From positions 1 to 17,416 of the forward strand of contig JASLRP010000159.1 of NCBI GenBank assembly GCA_030743915.1: DNA of 17,416 nt, written 5' to 3'. A model generated the notes under the pieces. The model saw only the letters and a list, made by a program, of their open reading frames with translations, ran no database searches and was not told where the DNA came from. The stretch is from SAR202 cluster bacterium (GTDB taxonomy: Bacteria; Chloroflexota; Dehalococcoidia; Lucifugimonadales; UBA1123). The translations under genes and the position numbers were made by a program. Positions 1-7,026 of this stretch are shown here, piece after piece. Position 1 is the stretch's first letter. Each line of letters begins with the position of its first letter.

Positions 1-401
1 CAAAATTCTCGGCCATATTCGCCAAGCGCGCGCTGTCGCCCGACTATGGTTGCACTCAAACCCTGCCGGCGCTCGTCGGAATGTCCAGAGCCCTGGAGCT
101 TATGTACACAGGAGACATCATCGACGCTGCGGAAGCGGATCGTATCGGAATGGTCAGCCGGGTCGTCCCCGACGACGAACTGTCCGAGGCTGCAATGGAG
201 CTTGCCACAAAACTGGCCAGCGGCCCCTCGATAGCCCATGCCCTCACCAAGAAGATGGCCTACACGGCCAACGAGCGCACCTTTGAAGAGCAGCTCTGGA
301 TGGAGGGCCAGTCCAGCACCGCCTCCAGTTCGTCCGAGGATCGCAAAGAGGGGTTGAAAGCCTTCATCGAGCGCCGCGAGCCGAACTTCCAGGGACGCTG
401 A
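1..401 (+). CDS. Enoyl-CoA hydratase/isomerase family protein, 3' end (partial)
   Basis: The open frame runs in from the left edge (first whole codon at 3) and stops at TGA 399-401, so about 132 C-terminal residues are visible. The residues FAKRALSPDYG, then LPALVGMSRALELMYTGD, then EADRIGMVSRVVPDDEL follow the usual crotonase order after the catalytic core: the 'G..RA.el.ltg..i.A.eA...GlV..vv' segment that packs behind the active site. The later region with AHALTKKM and the helical tail ending REPNFQGR is the trimerisation helix area, and the ending resembles the common 'F.ERR.P.F.G' crotonase C-terminus. The catalytic Glu region and the oxyanion-hole glycine lie upstream of the window, so the exact reaction (hydration, isomerisation or another CoA chemistry) cannot be told. 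It lies only 9 bases before the next gene, which suggests co-transcription. Family call confident, substrate unknown. Confidence 0.87.
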   Translation, partial: KFSAIFAKRALSPDYGCTQTLPALVGMSRALELMYTGDIIDAAEADRIGMVSRVVPDDELSEAAMELATKLASGPSIAHALTKKMAYTANERTFEEQLWMEGQSSTASSSSEDRKEGLKAFIERREPNFQGR

Positions 402-410
402 CGCTCTCAC

Positions 411-1391
411 ATGTCGCAAGAGTTCTACAGCACCGACACCCCTGCCACTCGGCACGCGGCGGATCGCGCCGTCTCGTCGTGGAACATCGACGGAGAACCA
501 AGACTCTTGGGGCGTCTGGAGAATTTCACGTATGAAGCCGGTTCCTACGGCAGGGAAAGGATAATTCGGGTCACCGAACCTTCCCACCGCACCATCGCCG
601 AAATTGAGGCCGAGCTTGACTGGCTGCGCTTCATTTCAGAGCAGGGTATCAGCGTGGCAGGGCCTCTGCCGTCAGAGAATGGCAACCTGGTGGAGACCTT
701 TGACGCCGAGGACGGCCCGTACCTCGTGTCAGTGTTCACAAAAGCCCCTGGCAGGCCGATGCGGTTCTCGCTGGACTGGAACCCGGAGTTCCACAGGAAT
801 CTGGGCGAGTTGATCGGCAGGATGCACGCTGCCACCATGATTTACCGGCCATCGGAGGGCATCCAACAGCGCGGTTCCTGGCTGGAGGAAATGCGTTACA
901 TCGGACAGTTCATCCCAAAACACGAAGCGCTGGCCCGCCGAGAGTTCGATGAGGTGATGGAGTGGGCATCCAGCCTTGAAACCGGCCCCGACACCTTTGG
1001 CCTGGTCCACACCGACCTTAACTACAGCAACTTTTTTGTCGGTGAAGCAAGCAGCATCACAGCCTTCGATTTCGACGACTGCCACTACAACTGGTTCGCC
1101 TATGATCTGGCCGTGACGCTATTCTACGCCCTCCTGTCCTTCGACCTGCCCAGCATGGATGCGGCCCAGCAGGACTGGTTCAATGGGCCATTGCTGGAGG
1201 GCTACGGCCGGCACATGGACATCAGCGACGAGTGGATCAAACGAGTCCCAGGATTCGTCCGATACCGCCGGATAGACCTCTTCGCATTCATCTGCAAAGA
1301 ACTGGACCTCGACAACCTGACAGATCCTTGGGACATCAAGGCCATGCGCCGCATCCGCGAAGGGTTTCTTTCTCCGGAACCGTTAGTTTAG
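411..1391 (+). CDS. Phosphotransferase-fold protein (APH / homoserine kinase type II-like), copy 1
   Basis: This 326-residue protein has the kinase-like fold of the aminoglycoside phosphotransferase / choline kinase / homoserine kinase superfamily. The N-lobe contains ENFTYEA and the strand IIRVTEPSHRT, with Arg where many relatives have the ATP-contacting Lys. The hinge region shows ETF...YLVSVF. The catalytic loop is H200-T-D202-LNYS-N207 and the Mg-binding motif is D220-F-D222-D223, followed by W-F-A-Y-D-L as in homoserine-kinase-like members. The expected active-site residues are therefore present and the protein looks functional as a small-molecule kinase. The substrate cannot be deduced. 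The ATG at 411 follows the hydratase stop by 9 bases with only a weak GGGA-like site upstream. The stop codon TAG (1389-1391) directly abuts the ATG of the paralogue, so the two are very probably translated from one message. A drug-resistance role is not supported by anything in the context. Confidence 0.85.
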   Translation: MSQEFYSTDTPATRHAADRAVSSWNIDGEPRLLGRLENFTYEAGSYGRERIIRVTEPSHRTIAEIEAELDWLRFISEQGISVAGPLPSENGNLVETFDAEDGPYLVSVFTKAPGRPMRFSLDWNPEFHRNLGELIGRMHAATMIYRPSEGIQQRGSWLEEMRYIGQFIPKHEALARREFDEVMEWASSLETGPDTFGLVHTDLNYSNFFVGEASSITAFDFDDCHYNWFAYDLAVTLFYALLSFDLPSMDAAQQDWFNGPLLEGYGRHMDISDEWIKRVPGFVRYRRIDLFAFICKELDLDNLTDPWDIKAMRRIREGFLSPEPLV

Positions 1392-2345
1392 ATGACCGAC
1401 ACCGCGTTTGAAGTGGCGCGCCGCGCGGCCCTCTCGTGGGGAATCTCTGGAGAACCGGAGCTTTTGAAGCAACAGGAGAACTTCACCTTCGAGGCAAGCT
1501 CCGACACGGGGGACGTTATCATCCGGGTCACGGAAGACTCTCAGCGGACGGTCGCCCAGATCGAATCCGAGTTGGATTGGATAGGCTATCTGTCGCGTGA
1601 GGGTGTGAACGTATCCGCTCCGTTGATTTCTACAATGGGGAGGCTAGTGGAGACTTTCGAAACCGAGAACGGCGACTATCTCGCGTCAGTATTTGCCAAG
1701 GCTCCCGGTCGGCCTTTCAGATTCAAGTCGGATTGGCATCCGGAATTCCATCGCAACTTGGGCGAATCCATCGGGAAGATGCACGCCGCCGCCAAATCAT
1801 ACCGGCCACCAGAAGGCGTCCAACCTCGGGTTTCCAGGTATGACGATATGCGCTACATCGAATCGTATATTCCTGATAACGACGGTTTCGCCCGGAGGGA
1901 GTTCGATGAGGTCATGGAGTGGGCATCAGGCCTGGAAATCGGCCCTGAGACCTACGGCCTCATTCATACCGACATGAACCCTGGCAACTACTTCGTCAAT
2001 AATCACGGAAATATCACAGCTTTCGATTTCGACGACTGTTCCTACCACTGGTTCGCCTACGATTTGGCAGTCCCTGTATTCTATTCCCTCGTGCATTTTG
2101 GATTGCCCAGTCCAACCCCAAACGAGAATGACTGGTTCTACGGCTCGTTGCTGGAAGGCTACTCACGACACAACGTCCTGAATGAGGACTGGCTGCGAAG
2201 GATTCCGTCGTTCGTCAGATATCGACGCATTGAAGTCTACCTGTGGGCGCTCAAACTGCTGGATATGAACAATCTCTCGGATGACGCTGCCAGCGCCCTT
2301 CGCCGCATCCGCGAAGGGTTCAGCATTCGTGAACCGTTGGTGTAG
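1392..2345 (+). CDS. Phosphotransferase-fold protein (APH / homoserine kinase type II-like), copy 2
   Basis: This 317-residue paralogue of the preceding gene starts at the base immediately after its stop codon. The two proteins align along their whole length, sharing for example ARREFDEVMEWAS, the segment ITAFDFDDC with WFAYDLAV, and the ending RRIREGF with a final EPLV. The catalytic loop is H192-T-D194-MNPG-N199 and the metal-binding motif is D212-F-D214-D215, so both kinase motifs are intact. The main differences are a shorter N-terminus and substitutions in the C-terminal lobe (for example LWALKLLDMNNL), which forms the acceptor-substrate pocket in this superfamily. This fits an old tandem duplication with possible substrate divergence. 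The substrate is unknown. The last codons and stop (TTG GTG TAG) are repeated 148 bases downstream as part of the tandem repeat. Confidence 0.85.
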   Translation: MTDTAFEVARRAALSWGISGEPELLKQQENFTFEASSDTGDVIIRVTEDSQRTVAQIESELDWIGYLSREGVNVSAPLISTMGRLVETFETENGDYLASVFAKAPGRPFRFKSDWHPEFHRNLGESIGKMHAAAKSYRPPEGVQPRVSRYDDMRYIESYIPDNDGFARREFDEVMEWASGLEIGPETYGLIHTDMNPGNYFVNNHGNITAFDFDDCSYHWFAYDLAVPVFYSLVHFGLPSPTPNENDWFYGSLLEGYSRHNVLNEDWLRRIPSFVRYRRIEVYLWALKLLDMNNLSDDAASALRRIREGFSIREPLV

Positions 2346-2629
2346 GTTGTCAAGGATTAGGGGTCTCAGGCGTCGAGATTGTCGCCATTCTGAGATCGCA
2401 ATCGAAGAATCTGGTCGCCGGCAAGACAACGATTCTCGGGCTGACACAAGATGCTTCACTGCGGTTCAGCATGGCGAATTTCCCTTGGTGTAGGTTGTCA
2501 AGGATTAGGGGTCTCAGGCGTCATGAGTTCGCCATTCTGAGATCGCAATCGAAGAATCTGGTCGCCGGCAAGACAACGATTCTCGTGCTGACACAAGATG
2601 TTTCACTGCGGTTCAGCATGGCGAATTTC
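2337..2629 (+). repeat. Two tandem copies of a ~148-bp unit, each with an imperfect inverted repeat
   Basis: Copy 1 spans 2337-2484 and copy 2 spans 2485-2629. They are nearly identical: a small rearranged patch with a 1-base length change after GGCGTC, then single substitutions such as CTCGGG/CTCGTG and GATGCT/GATGTT. Each copy has a left arm beginning TCGCCATTCTGAG (2382-2412; 2529-2559) and a right arm ending CAGCATGGCGA (2449-2477; 2596-2624). The right arm is an imperfect reverse complement of the left (about 24 of 29 positions in copy 1), so a long hairpin with a loop of about 36 bases is possible. Copy 1 begins inside the last codons of the upstream kinase gene, and copy 2 repeats TTGGTGTAG, so the duplication captured the gene end and probably happened in place. 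The arms resemble dispersed palindromic intergenic elements seen in some bacterial genomes. No protein is evident in the unit. Confidence 0.85.
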
Positions 2630-2682
2630 GCAATCGTCTCATCAAAGTGTCGGGTAATTGAACATATTAACCAGCAAAAAAT

Positions 2683-2704
2683 GTATCATAACTAGTTACT
2701 ATAC
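2683..2704. promoter_or_regulatory. 22-bp dyad, candidate operator upstream of the PAS-GAF-BTAD regulator
   Basis: The sequence reads GTAT-N2-TAACTAGTTA-N2-ATAC: 18 of 22 positions are symmetric and the 10-base core is perfect. It lies in the AT-rich part of the gap, about 120 bases before the regulator start, and overlaps a -10-like TATACT (2700-2705). Other -10-like words (TATGAT at 2731 and 2736) lie just downstream without a convincing -35. Size and position fit a dimeric regulator site, possibly autoregulatory. The binding protein is unknown. Confidence 0.4.
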
Positions 2705-2824
2705 TCAGCACACAAAAATCCTTCTCGAAATATGATATGATATGGCACACTCAGACGACTGGCGAAACTGTGAATTGGTCGCCTGAGAGATGTCACCGAA
2801 AGAAGAACCGGGGTAGCAACGACA

Positions 2825-5110
2825 GTGCCAGAAGCGCGGTTCGTGCTTGATGACCAACTACGCGTCGTCGAGTGGAGCAATGAGGCCACCGTGGCCCTGG
2901 GCGTCACGGAAGAAGACGCTTTGGGGAAGTCCTGCTACGAAGTGGTGAGAGGTCACTCCACCTTCGGCAAACCGGTTTGTGGGCCAAACTGCCCCCCAAT
3001 GAGGGCATTGCGATCTGGTCACGTGACCGCTCGTTGCTCCTTGCAGGTATTGCACGAAGCGACTCCCAACAAAAAATTCATTGCCGAACTGGTCGCCCTT
3101 CCTAAACCTCCGGGCGGCGCTTTGGCCGTCCTGGTCGGACGTGAGCCAACACTCCTGGCCTCATCGAACGGCAATTCTCCAGTAAGCTCCGTTTCAGGTC
3201 GATCTGCGACCTCCACCACGGACATCGTCCGCGACCTGGCTACCGTGGCGACTCTCGCAACGTCCCTGTCACCTGACCATCTGGACAAGAGTATCGAACT
3301 GGCGCTCGACTGGCTCCGCCAGACCACCTGCGCTGAAGCAGCAGAACTGTTCATGGTGGAACCCCAGGGCGGAGATATGATCCTCTCTGCCTATCAGGGG
3401 CCATTCAAGGCCGCCTTCTCTCAAATCACCCGCTTCGCCCCTGGCCAAGGCTACCCTGGGCTGGTCTTGAGCCGTGGAGAGCCAATTCTGACCAGCAGCC
3501 TTCCTGAGGACTCTCGGTTCTTGCGGACTCAGGTGAAGGACAAAGGATTTAATTCCTTTGCCTGCGTGCCGATCTTCGGATCAGGCGGGGTCGTTGGCAT
3601 CCTCAACGTGGCCACCCGTCGTTCCGACCTCGACCTCGAGCGGACCTATCGCCTGTTGAGCTGGGCCAGTCGCCCTATTGGCACATTGCTGCAAGGCGGC
3701 CTCCTTCAGATTCGAGAGACCGTAGGCGTCGGACCAAACAACGTCCAGGAGAACGCGGAGCAAGGCCTTGATGACCTTCTGCGCGGAACGTTGCACCAGA
3801 TGATGCAGGTTGGAAACGCAGCCGGCGGAGCGCTGGTTCTGTACGACCGGGATATTCAGGGAGTCGTGCGCCAGGTAACAGAGGGTGAATTCTCCGGGGT
3901 GTTGTGTCCCGATATCAAGTCAGGGACTCCGCAGCTTTGTCCGGTCCTGACCGGCGGACACGGGCTGGCGCTTTACGGGCCCAGGCATTCCTGGCCCGTC
4001 TCCTGCCACCAGGTGCCCAGTGGGGCCTCGATGGTTTATTGTTTGCCTCTGGTTGCTGGAGGCCAAGAGGTTGGTATCGTCCAACTGGGATTTACCGGAC
4101 GCAGACCGTCACCTCCGACCAAATATCTGCCCTTCCTGTTGAATATGGCGGAGAGGGTAGCCCCTGCCATCAAACTGGCGTGGATGAACGTGCAGATTCA
4201 GCAGTTGACCCAATCTCGCCTGGCCGCAACGAAATTGGAACTTGAACAAGGGACCAATGGGGTTGCAAGCCATACGCGGCCACGCCTGACAGATGCTGAC
4301 AGCTTCGATCCCGCATCGGCCAGACCTTTTCTTGAAATCCGCAGCTTTGGCGCCTTTGAACTCTATCGTGAGGGCAGGCTGATCACGCCGGACATGTTCA
4401 ATCGGCGTGGAGCGTTGACCCTTCTCAAGATTCTTCTGACCCACGGGGGGAAACCGGTGTCCCGCGATGCCCTGTCAGAACTCCTGTGGCCTGAGGCAGA
4501 CCCTCAGGACAGTGTGAATCGCCTGCACGTTCTGGTGCATTGTCTAAGGCGGGTTGTGGAACCCTTCCCGGACGAACGACGCTGGGTTTTCATCTGCAAT
4601 GATGGTGATCGATACTACTTCAATCTCGGCGTGACATCCGAAGCTCGATACCAGTTGGACATCAAAGATTTCTGGGACCAAGTCAATGTTGGTGAGCAGC
4701 AGGCCCGCGAGGGAGACGTTCCCGCAGCGATCACCGCTTATGAGGAAGCCGTAAACCTCTACCGAGGCGACCTGCTGGAGGAAGAACCTTACGCCGACTG
4801 GTGCTGGTTGGAGCGGGAACATCTCAAAGAAGTCTGCCTCTCTATTCTTGGCAGGCTGGCAACGTTCTATATGGAACAAAATTCCCCTGAACGGAGCGTT
4901 GATCTTTACAGACAGGCCTTGCGGATTGATGCTCTGAGGGAACAGAGTTATCGGGGGCTCATGCGATCGCTCTGGGCCGCCAAACGACGCGACGAAGCTC
5001 TTCGCGAGTATCAGGTATGCTGGGACATTCTCCAAAAAGACCTGGGTGTTGAGCCACTGCCCGAAACAGTGGAACTCTACCACGCCATCCGCGCAGGCCG
5101 CTCTCCCTGA
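2825..5110 (+). CDS. PAS-GAF-GAF sensor with SARP-type winged helix and BTAD output (one-component regulator)
   Basis: This 761-residue protein joins sensing and DNA-binding modules. Residues 3-70 form a PAS domain (FVLDDQLRVVEWSNEA) with C37, C52, C56 and C71 in the Cys-rich 'CYEV...C..C' pattern. Residues about 135-290 form a GAF domain (ACVPIFGSGGVVGILNVA). Residues about 325-450 form a second, more divergent GAF domain with C361, C372, C394 and C406. Residues about 503-580 form an OmpR/SARP-type winged helix (FGAFELYREGRLI, ALTLLKILLTHGGKPVSRD, LLWPEADP). Residues about 609-755 form a bacterial transcriptional activator domain made of TPR-like helices. There is no kinase or receiver domain and no transmembrane segment, so it should be a cytoplasmic one-component regulator. 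The GTG start at 2825 follows a GGGG at about 11 bases; an in-frame TGA at 2771 limits extension. A strong terminator follows. Its place before the nar operon suggests that it controls it (inference). Confidence 0.9.
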   Translation: MPEARFVLDDQLRVVEWSNEATVALGVTEEDALGKSCYEVVRGHSTFGKPVCGPNCPPMRALRSGHVTARCSLQVLHEATPNKKFIAELVALPKPPGGALAVLVGREPTLLASSNGNSPVSSVSGRSATSTTDIVRDLATVATLATSLSPDHLDKSIELALDWLRQTTCAEAAELFMVEPQGGDMILSAYQGPFKAAFSQITRFAPGQGYPGLVLSRGEPILTSSLPEDSRFLRTQVKDKGFNSFACVPIFGSGGVVGILNVATRRSDLDLERTYRLLSWASRPIGTLLQGGLLQIRETVGVGPNNVQENAEQGLDDLLRGTLHQMMQVGNAAGGALVLYDRDIQGVVRQVTEGEFSGVLCPDIKSGTPQLCPVLTGGHGLALYGPRHSWPVSCHQVPSGASMVYCLPLVAGGQEVGIVQLGFTGRRPSPPTKYLPFLLNMAERVAPAIKLAWMNVQIQQLTQSRLAATKLELEQGTNGVASHTRPRLTDADSFDPASARPFLEIRSFGAFELYREGRLITPDMFNRRGALTLLKILLTHGGKPVSRDALSELLWPEADPQDSVNRLHVLVHCLRRVVEPFPDERRWVFICNDGDRYYFNLGVTSEARYQLDIKDFWDQVNVGEQQAREGDVPAAITAYEEAVNLYRGDLLEEEPYADWCWLEREHLKEVCLSILGRLATFYMEQNSPERSVDLYRQALRIDALREQSYRGLMRSLWAAKRRDEALREYQVCWDILQKDLGVEPLPETVELYHAIRAGRSP

Positions 5111-5151
5111 CCAAATCCCGGTTGCAGCCATGCCTCAATTTGCTCATTAAT

Positions 5152-5177
5152 ACACCCGCTGAACAGCGGGTGTTTTT
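5152..5177 (+). terminator. Rho-independent terminator after the regulator gene
   Basis: A perfect 9-bp stem (ACACCCGCT / AGCGGGTGT) closes a 4-base loop GAAC and runs directly into TTTTT. It begins 42 bases after the TGA of the PAS-GAF-BTAD gene. It separates that gene transcriptionally from the respiratory cluster, which must therefore have its own promoter. Confidence 0.92.
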
Positions 5178-5477
5178 GATTTGGCCCCTTGTGTAAGCGC
5201 ACAGTAAGTCGGGTAGGTTAAGCCTTAATAGGCAAATTCGTTTCAGGGAAAGCGTCGGAAAGTGTGGGCGCTGTGGCATCAACCGTGACGAACCAGAAAT
5301 ATTCCCAAGGTTTCAGCCAGCGCAGCGAAAACGCGCGAAGCATGAGCCTTGTCGTTCCGGTATGGTCATTCAGCATTGCCGCGTCGATGAAATAGTCGAG
5401 CGTTATTGCGGCCATATCAAGTCATCGTCACTGCGAAACGCCACGGTGAAATTTCTCGGCGAAAACGTGTAAGTGAG
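5178..5477. other. Intergenic stretch, no gene recognised
   Basis: I see no convincing gene, RNA or repeat here. A 65-codon frame exists on the minus strand (5218-5415), but it has no recognisable motif and no clear ribosome-binding site. Confidence 0.5.
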
Positions 5478-5723
5478 ATGAAAGGCCCGAATGTGAAAAA
5501 TAGCACAGGCGAAGGGAGCGGTCACCAACTGGGACCAGACCGCAACCCGGAAACGGTGTCCTTTGTTATGACCGTCTGGCTGGAGCCTCGAAGCGTCGAA
5601 GCTGAGCCAGAGTGGCGGTGGCGAGTGCAACGCGTCCAGTCGAATGAGATTTCTTACTTTAGACGCGTTGATGACGTACTTTCGTTCATTGCCAAAGATT
5701 CAGGATTACCCGGTCCCAAGTAA
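5478..5723 (+). CDS. Small hypothetical protein
   Basis: From ATG 5478 the frame gives 81 residues; a TTG at 5406 would extend it to 105. The C-terminal half is the reason to believe it: SFVMTVWLEPR, then EWRWRVQRVQSNE, then YFRRVDDVLSFI. This looks like a short beta-strand, beta-strand, helix protein with aromatic and charged positions in the style of small conserved proteins in which a 'V..W.EP...eWRg.v.hv.sge..yFr.ldel..Fi' pattern occurs. I recall that pattern from Chloroflexota-type genomes but cannot verify it here. The N-terminal 30 residues are polar and low in motif content. The GTAAGTGAG upstream of 5478 is a weak ribosome-binding site. It stands alone between the terminator and the nar operon. 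Function unknown. Confidence 0.5.
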   Translation: MKGPNVKNSTGEGSGHQLGPDRNPETVSFVMTVWLEPRSVEAEPEWRWRVQRVQSNEISYFRRVDDVLSFIAKDSGLPGPK

Positions 5724-6090
5724 TTTGGTTTTTGAACTTACAAGGCTAAGTGAAGATTCTTGCATTCCAAACTTGTGAAACTGATAACTGAACGGCGCGC
5801 AAGTTGAGGTTTGCTGGATACACAATAATGCACAGTAATTACATACAGAAAACTTGGATTGAAGTTATCCTCACGACCGTGAACATGGTCGTTGGAACGA
5901 GGACCATTCTTTCCCAAGACGTAACTCCAATGGAAGAATATCGCGAGTTCCCGAGCGTCAGTGGAAGGCTTGCTGCCTGGTTGGCGGCCCAGTTCCATTT
6001 GACAATCGTTGCCTATGCGCTGGCCGCGCGCATGTTCGCGTTTCATTCATCGTTCGCGGCCCATCCAACAGATGCGGAGGTATTGCGACC
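5724..6090. other. Upstream region of the nar/nxr operon
   Basis: These 367 bases contain no gene I can support. They hold the 20-bp dyad at 5873-5892, and just before the narC ATG a GGAGG at 6076-6080 with 10-base spacing. The operon promoter should lie here because the previous transcription unit ends at 5177. No clean -35/-10 pair is visible: a TTGACA at 5999 has only GC-rich sequence at the -10 distance. Confidence 0.55.
5873..5892. promoter_or_regulatory. 20-bp dyad upstream of narC, candidate operator
   Basis: ACGACC-GTGAACAT-GGTCGT has perfect 6-base arms, and 16 of 20 positions are symmetric overall. It is centred about 208 bases before the narC ATG. It does not match the FNR (TTGAT-N4-ATCAA) or CRP (TGTGA-N6-TCACA) consensus. 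It could bind the upstream BTAD regulator or another dimeric factor. Function unproven. Confidence 0.35.
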
Positions 6091-6990
6091 ATGCTATATA
6101 CCTTAATCGCCATTCGCAGTCGTGCCTGGATTCGAACAGTTTCTATAGGCGCGCTGGAAGTGGCACCAACCCCTCGCAGGGCGTTGCTGTTATTGCTTTG
6201 CCTGTTGGCGGCAGTCACGCTAACGCCCCAGTATGTTGTTCAGGCGGCTCCACCGAGCCAGTCGCCTGACGAGGGGAAGACGATTTATGACCAGCAATGC
6301 GCTGGCTGTCACGCCGGCGGTGTCGTGGGACCGGACCTTGCGGGTGTTACTGACCGCCGGGACTCGGATTGGCTGACACGTTGGATTTTAGAGCCAGACA
6401 AGATGCTGGCCGAAAATGATCCCATTGCGACAGAACTTTTGGCGCAATTCAATAACGTGGCCATGCCGAATTTAGGGCTGACCAGTGGGGAAGTAGCCTC
6501 GGTGGTAGCCTACCTGGAGACCCAGGCAGGCGCGCCTGCACAGGCTGTTATACCTGCCCCAGTGGCGGCGACGACGGATGGTGACCCGGGCATTGGCAAG
6601 AGGCTCTTCACAGGCACCAAGAGCCTTAAGAACGGCGGACCGTCATGCATTGCCTGCCACGCCATCACCGGTATCGGCGCTTTCGGCGGCGGAGCATTGG
6701 GGCCTGATCTGACGGGCTCTTACGAAAAGCTCGGCGGCGCTCTGATCTCCTGGCCACAGAGTACGCCTCCTATGGCGGCCATATTCGCTGAGAAACCCCT
6801 GACAGCCGACGAGCAAGACCATTTGTTGGCTTTCATTCAATCGGCAAGTGTGCCCGAGAGGGACACGCAGGCAGTCTGGCAGCTAGCCGGCCTGTCAGTG
6901 GCAGGTGTGGTGGTAGTAATAGTCCTTATTCAACTGGTTTGGCGACGTCGTCTCGGGAACGTACGGTCCCCAATGGTATCTGGCGAGTAG
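6091..6990 (+). CDS. narC: Tail-anchored dihaem cytochrome c of the nitrate reductase / nitrite oxidoreductase cluster
   Basis: This 299-residue protein has two class I cytochrome c domains. The first haem site is C70-A-G-C73-H74 with a candidate axial Met at M125 (VAMPN). The second is C186-I-A-C189-H190 with candidate axial Met M228 (PPMAAIF). A signal peptide is visible: positive RR at 29-30, a leucine-rich core (32-42), and probable cleavage after VQA (residue 52). A C-terminal membrane helix (about 263-285) followed by WRRR anchors it with the haems outside the cytoplasmic membrane. The ATG at 6091 is supported by GGAGG at 6076. The n-region is unusually long, and an internal GTG (6160) would give a more standard signal peptide but lacks a ribosome-binding site. 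In Thermus the equivalent first gene, narC, encodes a dihaem cytochrome needed for active membrane-bound nitrate reductase. Nitrobacter nxr clusters also begin with a cytochrome c gene. narG follows after 36 bases. Confidence 0.88.
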   Translation: MLYTLIAIRSRAWIRTVSIGALEVAPTPRRALLLLLCLLAAVTLTPQYVVQAAPPSQSPDEGKTIYDQQCAGCHAGGVVGPDLAGVTDRRDSDWLTRWILEPDKMLAENDPIATELLAQFNNVAMPNLGLTSGEVASVVAYLETQAGAPAQAVIPAPVAATTDGDPGIGKRLFTGTKSLKNGGPSCIACHAITGIGAFGGGALGPDLTGSYEKLGGALISWPQSTPPMAAIFAEKPLTADEQDHLLAFIQSASVPERDTQAVWQLAGLSVAGVVVVIVLIQLVWRRRLGNVRSPMVSGE

Positions 6991-7026
6991 TCGCATAGTT
7001 GATAAACACTTCGGAGGTTTGCAGAA

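Noticed and set aside
2337..2629. CRISPR array or tRNA cluster as explanation of the repeat
   Set aside because: Only two long directly abutting units exist, with no spacers, no cas genes and no cloverleaf structure.
2281..2695. Overlapping short frames through the tandem repeat
   Set aside because: They exist because the repeat unit lacks stops in some frames. The translations are repeat-derived, and the copy lengths differ by one base, so the frame is not kept.
4544..5131. Minus-strand frame of 195 codons opposite the BTAD region
   Set aside because: It is a shadow of the regulator gene and shows no domain signature.
5218..5415. Minus-strand frame of 65 codons in the gap after the regulator
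   Set aside because: It reads fairly naturally but has no recognisable motif, no clear ribosome-binding site and no co-directional partner. It cannot be supported.
5999..6027. Sigma-70 promoter with -35 TTGACA
   Set aside because: The -35 word is perfect, but the position 17 bases on is GC-rich (GGCCGC) with no -10 element.
5804..6106. Plus-strand frame of 100 codons overlapping the narC start
   Set aside because: It has no ribosome-binding site and no family resemblance, and it covers the region expected to contain the operon promoter and the dyad.
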